A stretch of DNA of 64,000 bases from positions 124,001-188,000 of the forward strand of contig JBMDXQ010000027.1 of assembly GCA_048594975.1 (NCBI GenBank), in the 5' to 3' direction. Each line of letters starts with the position of its first letter. Position 1 is the first letter of the stretch. The notes below the pieces were generated by a model. The model was not told the origin of the DNA. It saw only the letters and a list, made by a program, of their open reading frames with translations, and made no database searches. Below are positions 58,201 through 64,000 of the stretch, in pieces. Both the position numbers and the translations under genes were made by a program. Origin of the DNA: JBMDXB01 sp048594975. Lineage in GTDB: Bacteria > Acidobacteriota > Vicinamibacteria > Vicinamibacterales > 2-12-FULL-66-21.

Positions 58201-61182
58201 CTAATATAGATCGGTGACGGCGGCGACGCGTCGCTGCCACAGCCTGACCTCCTCAATCGAGAACTTGCTGCAACGGTTCGGCTCTGCGACGGCGATCTGG
58301 AGCGTGCTGATCGAACGGGCCAGCAGCCAGCGTGGCGATGCATCAAGGGGGACGGCCAGCTGACGCGCCGAGGTGAACCGCACGGTGGTCGCTGGCTGGA
58401 CAGGCTCATCTCCTGGTGCCCATGCAACCTCGAGGGCAACATCGCTCGCCCCCGACAGGCACGTGAAACGAAACGTCAGCATGCCCGCGTCCTTTCCCCT
58501 CAATGGCGTGGTGGCCAAATCCCACGTGACCGCGGGCGCGCTTCCAGTCACGCGAGAGGGGTCGGGATCCGATGAGCCTGAAACGTCGAGTTGACTCACG
58601 GGCACCACGAGTGATTCGAGCGTCGACCAGGAGGCTCCCCAGGATGCTGGCAGGCCGTATAGATTCCCCTGGCGAAACACAACATCGAGGAGTGATGCAG
58701 GATTCGAGAGGTCCGCAGTTTCACCGAAATGTTTGAACACGCGGTCGAGCCGATCGGGTTTTATGAGGAAGATCAGCTGGTCGATCTTCACAGGAACGAA
58801 GCGCCAGATCAGGTAGCGGTAAATCACATACGTGCGGTACGAAGGCGGCCCAGCGTCAAACAGCATCGGCTCGGGCCCAGCCAACACCACCGGAACCTTC
58901 TGTGCTTCGAGCGCCGCGACGGCGCGACGCTGCTGGCGGTCGTCGGGCAAGTTGTAAAGAGCGCCTGACTCGATCGGGATCCGACGCTCCAGGTAGAAAT
59001 ACTGCGCGTTGCGATTGGTCAGATCCAGGTACGTTTCATCGGGATCGAGCAGCACATCGAGAACAGCGTCGATCGCAAGCAGTCGCGAGAGATTGGCGGG
59101 CGGTACGGCGGTCCGGTCCAACCGCGGAAGACCTCTGCGCGCCGCTTCGTTTACGTCAGCTGGTGCTGGCACGGTCTCGAAAGCCCGGGCCAGCACGGTG
59201 AAAACCCTGATGGGTTCGATGACCGAGACGATCAACCCACTACCAGCCACAGTTATGGTGATGATCGCAGGCCACCGCTCCTTCCCCCACGCGACATACA
59301 GCAGAACCGGCAGCAGGAGGGTCAACATCCAGATGCTGGCGAAGCCAAGGCGGCTGACCGTTCCCGGGTCGATTCGCCCCGCTGCTCGGTAGATGAACAC
59401 GACCGCGAGCAACAGAATGGGTACGCCCACGAGCAGCAGAGGTCTGCGCCTCCCTCGGTTGCCACGTACCAGGGTCCAGATGATGAGGGCACCGCTGGCG
59501 CAGCCGACCGCCACCCATGACGTTCGTACGGCTTCCCAGAGCAACCAGTTCAAAGGTGTCGATCCCGTGGCGCTCAGACGCCAGTCCACTGCGTGGGCTG
59601 CGTCCCCCACGGCGGAGTGCTCAACCGCGTAACGCAATGCGCCCAGCACGACCAGCTCGGCCCGCGTGGTCCACCACGTGATGCAGACAAAAGCGGCCAC
59701 GGCGCTGACAGCCTTGAGGAGCGGCAGCGGCTCCTGACGGCACGCTCGGACGAACCGCCAGGCGCTCAGTGGAAGCGTGGCGACAATGACAGCGGCACCT
59801 TGTGCGGGGGCGGCAACGAAGAGCACCGAGCCCGTCACTCCCCAAAGACAGAGCCACGACGTGCTCGACAGACGCGTGTACGTCGCCCAGAGGATCGAGA
59901 GACCTGCTGTGTTCAGGATGTCGATGTGACTGAGAGGGTTCGAGATCGGCATCATCAGGAACGCTCCGGCGGCCGGGAGCGGCCCGATGACCCGCGCGAG
60001 GCACGTGACTCCCAGGAGCAGAGCGCCGCCGGCCACGAGCGCATTCGCGGCAGTGACGTCAGCTGCCGTTCCCTCGTAAACAAGCGAGGCGATGCCGCCG
60101 TTGATGTAGTTGATTAATCCCCGGGACGGGACGTAATCCCAGAACGGAACAGCACCGTGAGCGGCCATCGACCACCACGGCAACAGCAGCTCACCGGCGT
60201 GGTAATCGTCGGTTTGGTAGTAGCTCACCCACGCCGGACCAAACTTCACGAAGAACAGGGCAGCCGCCAGGGCGGCAGGTGACAGGGCGGCGAGCGGTTC
60301 GGCGGCCGGTTCTCGCCGGCACCGGGGAAGTCGCCGTACGACATCAACCGTGCCGAGCGCCGTCAGGCCCAGCCCGATCGCCAGGATCGTCGCCGTCTCG
60401 TATGGGTACGTAATCGTCGTGCCGGATGCCCAAGGAGTGGGCATGACCATGAGGAACGCCCAGGGGAGGATCAGCTGGCACAGCGAAACGGCGACTTGGA
60501 GTCGCTGAGTGAGCCGTTTCTCGTCGCCCTGTGCTGCCCAAGCGCCCACCGTCAGGGCCGCGAGGCCGCCTGCTCCCGCGACGAACCAGGCTGGCGGGTG
60601 GCCGGTCCACACGAACGTCCCGCGAACGAGCGCCGCGAGTCGATTAGTGGCGAATGCCCCGATCAGCGCGGAGAGCGCGCCCAGTACACCCAGGAGCAGC
60701 AGGATGGCGGCGACATCTCCGCGTGGGACATCTCCTGGCTGTGCCGTCCTCCGCCTGCTCGCCGCCAACATGAGAACGCAGGCAAGGGCAACTCCTCCGG
60801 CGGCCAACCAGACCACCTCGAATTGATAGCCCGGAGTCAGAACCAACGCCGTCACCCAAACGACCAACGGCAGGCTCATGTACGCGACGAGCGCGCGTCC
60901 GGTCCGCACCCCGTCGATGCCGAGCCGGGCCTCAACGCGGCGCTCCAGCACGATCAGCCCAATCCAGGCAGCCACGAAGCCCCCGAGGAAGCCTGCAAGT
61001 AGCGCGTAGTCCTGGTCCTTGCTCGCATTGCGCCAGGCGATGGCGCCTGCGGTGAACTGCACGTATCGTTCAGGGTCGGCTGCAGCGTAGTACGCCAATT
61101 CGGCTGTGCAAATCGCGACCGCGACTGCGGCCAGCCAGTAGGGCCAAGGCATACGAGGAGCTGGAAGTGGCTCGTCAGTCAA
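58201..61182 (-). CDS. large polytopic GT-C-like membrane protein
   Basis: 993 residues. About a dozen hydrophobic segments fill the first 650 residues; an acidic pair in YYQTDDYHAGELLLPWW (about residue 325) recalls the DXD-type loop of lipid-linked sugar transferases (GT-C). The C-terminal 350 residues are soluble and include a carbohydrate-binding-like beta part. The exact family is not recognised. It leads an operon with STELLO-like and GT2 genes, which suggests assembly of a cell-surface glycan. Confidence 0.65.
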   Translation of the reverse strand: MTDEPLPAPRMPWPYWLAAVAVAICTAELAYYAAADPERYVQFTAGAIAWRNASKDQDYALLAGFLGGFVAAWIGLIVLERRVEARLGIDGVRTGRALVAYMSLPLVVWVTALVLTPGYQFEVVWLAAGGVALACVLMLAASRRRTAQPGDVPRGDVAAILLLLGVLGALSALIGAFATNRLAALVRGTFVWTGHPPAWFVAGAGGLAALTVGAWAAQGDEKRLTQRLQVAVSLCQLILPWAFLMVMPTPWASGTTITYPYETATILAIGLGLTALGTVDVVRRLPRCRREPAAEPLAALSPAALAAALFFVKFGPAWVSYYQTDDYHAGELLLPWWSMAAHGAVPFWDYVPSRGLINYINGGIASLVYEGTAADVTAANALVAGGALLLGVTCLARVIGPLPAAGAFLMMPISNPLSHIDILNTAGLSILWATYTRLSSTSWLCLWGVTGSVLFVAAPAQGAAVIVATLPLSAWRFVRACRQEPLPLLKAVSAVAAFVCITWWTTRAELVVLGALRYAVEHSAVGDAAHAVDWRLSATGSTPLNWLLWEAVRTSWVAVGCASGALIIWTLVRGNRGRRRPLLLVGVPILLLAVVFIYRAAGRIDPGTVSRLGFASIWMLTLLLPVLLYVAWGKERWPAIITITVAGSGLIVSVIEPIRVFTVLARAFETVPAPADVNEAARRGLPRLDRTAVPPANLSRLLAIDAVLDVLLDPDETYLDLTNRNAQYFYLERRIPIESGALYNLPDDRQQRRAVAALEAQKVPVVLAGPEPMLFDAGPPSYRTYVIYRYLIWRFVPVKIDQLIFLIKPDRLDRVFKHFGETADLSNPASLLDVVFRQGNLYGLPASWGASWSTLESLVVPVSQLDVSGSSDPDPSRVTGSAPAVTWDLATTPLRGKDAGMLTFRFTCLSGASDVALEVAWAPGDEPVQPATTVRFTSARQLAVPLDASPRWLLARSISTLQIAVAEPNRCSKFSIEEVRLWQRRVAAVTDLY

Positions 61183-61199
61183 GCAGAGGGCAGTCTAAC

Positions 61200-61248
61200 G
61201 TGAACAACGAAACAGGCACCAGGCAGCCGGTGACAATCTGCCTGGCGC
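61200..61248 (-). terminator. hairpin ahead of the GT-C operon
   Basis: Eleven-base arms (61238-61248 with 61216-61226, one G-T pair, loop of 11) followed on the minus strand by CTGTTTCGTTGTT. It lies 34 bases before the start of the GT-C-like gene, so it may be a leader attenuator or the end of an earlier transcript. Confidence 0.4.
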
Positions 61249-61310
61249 AGCGCTCGTGTGGAACGCGAAGCGGCGACTCGGAGTATCGGCAGCACGCATG
61301 ATCACCAACC

Positions 61311-61930
61311 ATGCGGCCGTCTTGCCTCGCTGTGATCATGGCCGTGATGCTGATGATGGTGCCGGGCGGGGACCTGCAGCCCGCCGCGCCGCGCCCTCTC
61401 CGCCCGATCGGCCATGCCGCCGTCATCTCTTTCCTGGTCGTCGCGGCCGGAACGATGGTGCAGGCGTTCGCGAGCACGGGGCCGCCGCCCTACGTCGGCC
61501 AGTCGGATCCGGTGCGCTTCTCGTTCAACCCCAGATACTCGATCTGGTCGCTCGAGGAATACGGCCGGCGCCGATCTCGCTTCGAGGCCGGTGGGCCGTG
61601 GAGAAGCCGGACGTGACGGCGGTGCGGCCGGATCCGGCAGGTGCGCCGCTGCGCGGCCTGCCGCAGCTCGAGGTCGTGGAACGGCGTCCGCTGCAGCTGC
61701 CGACCGAGGGCACGCCGACCGGGCTCGACTATGACCCGGCCACCGACAGGTTCCTCCTGACACGGCGTCTTCGTGACGGACGGCGCGCTCGGCAAGCTCG
61801 TGCGACAGGCGATCGTCGATCCCCTCTTTTCCGTGGACCTCGGCCGGTTCGCCGGAGCGGCGTTCCTCGACGGCGGGCAGCGGCTGCTGGCCGTCAGCGA
61901 GAACAAGAGCTTCGTCGCGCGAAGCGGATG
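61311..61930 (+). pseudogene. frameshifted exported hypothetical protein
   Basis: The text begins with ATG 61311 and a membrane segment (HAAVISFLVVAAGTMVQAFA), then PPYVGQSDPVRFSFNPRYSIW. It shifts frame near 61590 (continuing as VEKPDVTAVRPDPAG and LQLPTEGTPTGLDYDPATDRF) and again near 61765 (continuing as VFVTDGALGKLVRQAIVDP to SVSENKSF-like residues). The three pieces read as one coherent protein, so this is a decayed gene with at least two frameshifts. No family name is offered. Confidence 0.6.
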
Positions 61931-62071
61931 GGCCGCCTTGACGCTCACTGCGGGACTGTGGCGGGTTCAGGGCTGCCGATGCCGATTTGAACGCCGCGTG
62001 CTCAAAGGGCCTCGGTCAGCAGCGCCAGCCGGACGCGCACTGGTATGGTCGTGGAGGAGGCGTCTCCGGCA

Positions 62072-63097
62072 TCACCCGCCCGCGGCGGCGTCGCGGCGCT
62101 TGCGCATCTCGACGTGGCGTCCGCCGTCGCGGTACCCCACCGAGTCCATCACCTGGTTGATCAGGAACACGCCGCGCCCGCTCGGCTTGAAGATGTTGGG
62201 CGGCGCCAGCGGATCGGGCAGGGCCGCCGGGTCGAACCCGGGCCCGGGATCGCGGATGACGATGACGATTTCCTGCGAGGCGTCGTAGGTCACGAGGCAC
62301 TGGACCTGCTTGGACGGGTCGTCGCGGCAGCCGTGCCGGATCGCGTTGATGAGCGCTTCGCGGACGGCGAGTTCGACACCGCTGACCTCGTTTTCGCTCC
62401 ACCCCTTGTTGCGGAGCATCGTCTCCACCCCTTCGGAGACGCGGGGCACCGCGGCGGGATCGGCCGGGATGATCATGTTGAACTCGCAGGCCGCGCAGAG
62501 CGGGACCAGCGCGCTCAGCTTGCCCACGCCGTCGAGCGCCTCGCGCAGCTCGGTCACCAGCCGGCGCTGCTCCTCCTCGGCACGGTCGCGCGCGGCAAGA
62601 GCGGACTCGAGCTCGATCAGGTTCCGGCGCAGCTCGAGCTGCGCCTCCACCTGACGCCGCAACGCTTCGAGCGCCTCCGCCTGCTCGCCAGTGAGCGTAC
62701 GCGGCACGTGGTCGATGACGCACAGCGACCCGAGCGGCTGGCCCTCCCGCGCCGCCAGCGACGCTCCCGCATAGAACCGAATCTTGGGCTCGCCCGTCAC
62801 CAGGGGGTTGTCGCGGAACCGATCGTCGGCAAGCGCGTCGGGGACCTGGAGGATCTCGCGCTGCTGCATCGCGTGGGCGCAGAACGAGACGCTGCGCGCG
62901 GTGCCGGCGAGCGACAGGCCCACCCGCGCCTTGAACCACTGGCGGTCCTTGTCGATGAGCGAGATGAGCGCAACCGGCGTCCCGCAGATCTGCGAGGCCA
63001 GCATGGCGAGGTCGTCGAACCGTTGCTCCGGCTCGGTATCGAGGATGCGGTAGCGGCCGAGCGCCGCCAGGCGTGCCGCTTCGTTGTCCGGCACCAT
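62072..63097 (-). CDS. GAF sensor with HATPase (anti-sigma-type) domain
   Basis: 341 residues from ATG 63097, set by GGAGG five bases upstream. A GAF domain occupies residues 1-150 (LAMLASQICGTPVALISLIDKDRQWFKA, FYAGASLAAREGQPLGSLCVID), then a coiled coil near 155-200. The C-terminal part is a RsbW-like HATPase: VELAVREALINAIRHGC (N box) and RDPGPGFDP (G1 box). No phospho-accepting histidine is present, so it is a serine-kinase or phospho-relay-type regulator, not a classical histidine kinase. Confidence 0.88.
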   Translation of the reverse strand: MVPDNEAARLAALGRYRILDTEPEQRFDDLAMLASQICGTPVALISLIDKDRQWFKARVGLSLAGTARSVSFCAHAMQQREILQVPDALADDRFRDNPLVTGEPKIRFYAGASLAAREGQPLGSLCVIDHVPRTLTGEQAEALEALRRQVEAQLELRRNLIELESALAARDRAEEEQRRLVTELREALDGVGKLSALVPLCAACEFNMIIPADPAAVPRVSEGVETMLRNKGWSENEVSGVELAVREALINAIRHGCRDDPSKQVQCLVTYDASQEIVIVIRDPGPGFDPAALPDPLAPPNIFKPSGRGVFLINQVMDSVGYRDGGRHVEMRKRRDAAAGG

Positions 63098-63102
63098 CAC
63101 GG

Positions 63103-63107
63103 CCTCC
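63103..63107 (-). promoter_or_regulatory. Shine-Dalgarno deciding ATG 63097
   Basis: GGAGG on the minus strand, five bases before ATG 63097, inside a longer frame that starts at 63160. The GAF domain starts at once after 63097. Confidence 0.6.
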
Positions 63108-63156
63108 CGGGGTGGAAGGCCCTGATTATACGCGCCGAAGCCGCGCGAAGTGGTGG

Positions 63157-63993
63157 TCAACGGCCGGCATCATCGGCGCGGGGCTCAAACGCTCGACGAA
63201 ACGGCCCGATGTAGCGCTGCTCCGGCGACCAGTCTGTAATCGCGAAGACGATCTCCTCGAACACGCCCTTGAATGGCCCGAACAGTGCTTCCTTGAAGGT
63301 ACCGGCCATTATCGGAGCGTCGAGGCCAAACGCCCCGCAGCCCCAGGCGCCGAGGACGAGACGGCGCACGCGATGCTCGGCCGCGACCGCGAGCACCCTT
63401 GCCGTCCGCTTCTGCATGACCGCCGGGATCTCGCGCATCCGTTCCGGTGCCTGTTCTGCGACCGCGTAGCCGTTCACCGCCGCACAGGTGACGATCGCCA
63501 GCGTCCAGGGCTTCTCGAGAAGCTCGCCGGCGTCGTTCCTGAACACCGGCACGTCAGGCGAGTAGATGACCCAGTCCGTATACATCGCGTCCGCGGACCT
63601 GCGGTGACGGGCATACATCTCACGGCCGTCGAGTGCGGCGTACAGACCGGACGAGCGGGCTATGGACTCCTCCTGCGCCCGGGCCCCGGCAAGGAATCCC
63701 CCGCCCGGATGCGTGGCGGACGCGAAGTTGAGCGCCGCCGTACGCTCGTCGCGCGCGGCAAGACGTCGCCCTACGTCGAGCGTCGTGGCGTTCTCGACGG
63801 AGATGATGGTGTCGGCTGCCGCCGGGCGTGGCTGCGGCACGTCGTGGGCCGGCGGGTATTCGATGGTGCCGCTTCTACACGACTCGAGGGCTCGGCTCAG
63901 ATCAACACGCTGGCCCGATGGGGCGGTGTACGCGCCTTCTCGAATGATCTCGACCGTCTCGAGCCCGAGCCGGGCGGCAAGGTCCCTGTTCAT
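63157..63993 (-). CDS. bacterial PARG-like (TIGR02452) macrodomain protein
   Basis: 278 residues. The PARG signature is intact: GGG at residues 97-99 and QEES at 107-110 inside FASATHPGGG..GARAQEESIARSSGLY. The macrodomain fold is seen in AIVTCAAVN and RRLVLGAWGCGAFG. Bacterial PARG enzymes remove ADP-ribose from proteins. No DraT or Parp gene is visible beside it, so the modified partner is unknown. The stop lies 60 bases before the GAF/HATPase gene. Confidence 0.9.
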   Translation of the reverse strand: MNRDLAARLGLETVEIIREGAYTAPSGQRVDLSRALESCRSGTIEYPPAHDVPQPRPAAADTIISVENATTLDVGRRLAARDERTAALNFASATHPGGGFLAGARAQEESIARSSGLYAALDGREMYARHRRSADAMYTDWVIYSPDVPVFRNDAGELLEKPWTLAIVTCAAVNGYAVAEQAPERMREIPAVMQKRTARVLAVAAEHRVRRLVLGAWGCGAFGLDAPIMAGTFKEALFGPFKGVFEEIVFAITDWSPEQRYIGPFRRAFEPRADDAGR

Positions 63994-64000
63994 ATGTGGC

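Noticed and set aside
63125..63160. TTGACC and TATAAT as promoter for the GAF/HATPase gene
   Set aside because: The two boxes are 24 bases apart, too far for a sigma-70 promoter; only the -10 box is believable.

Overview
High-GC DNA, read by eye as a Gram-negative soil-type bacterium of the Acidobacteriota, most like the Vicinamibacteria. Pointers are two 811-residue ADOP-type ABC permeases, a TonB receptor with an N-terminal carboxypeptidase-regulatory-like domain, a CBM9-like/DUF5916 outer-membrane protein, a Ser/Thr kinase fused to a TolB-like propeller, a MoxR/DUF58/VWA/DUF4159 operon and frequent GTG starts. This assignment is inference. No rRNA, tRNA, CRISPR array or transposase gene was seen.

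Layout. 1-9465 (minus): one envelope operon: VWA/amidotransferase-like protein, caspase/C13-like protein, DUF4159, MoxR ATPase, DUF58, BatA-like VWA protein and a DUF4175-like protein cut by the window edge. 9727-16374 (minus): a diaminopimelate/lysine operon, asd-lysC-dapB-dapA-dapD-dapE, with a consensus-like promoter and a structured leader ending in an intrinsic terminator just ahead of asd (candidate attenuator). 16503-21333 (minus): TonB receptor, a periplasmic partner and a second DUF4159 protein. 21486-25950 (plus): ECF sigma factor, membrane anti-sigma-like protein, secreted proteins and an Omp85-like protein. 26074-28761 (minus): proline dehydrogenase, atypical SDR and a DapA-family lyase. 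28859-33892: lipoprotein, stress protein, GluQ-RS, PEBP protein, propeller protein and cyclase. 33971-41185: ADOP permease, DUF5916 protein, lipoprotein and GH172-type protein. 41243-44434: a gutted M28 peptidase and a kinase with a one-base frameshift. 44757-53887: membrane proteins, MoxR/RavA-like ATPase, DUF2130 nuclease-like protein, FMN split-barrel protein, orphan Phd antitoxin and GH3 glycosidase. 53931-61182: second ADOP permease and a lower-GC glycosyltransferase operon (GT-C-like, STELLO-like, GT2). 61311-61930: frameshifted pseudogene. 62072-63993: GAF/HATPase regulator and a bacterial PARG-like protein.

The most unusual signal is a set of about a dozen short degenerate tandem/inverted repeat islands. 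Nearly every one begins within a few to about 90 bases of a stop codon, on the 3' side of the gene, and each uses its own word (for example GATCGCC, GTGCAC, GAGTCA, GGGTTC, GCATTCG). Where genes are packed closely, the island runs into the N-terminal coding region of the next gene. A second, sequence-conserved palindromic family (core GCAGCCCTGAAGGGCTGC) and a pair of 150-200 bp inverted-orientation repeats (47258 and 52865) are also present.
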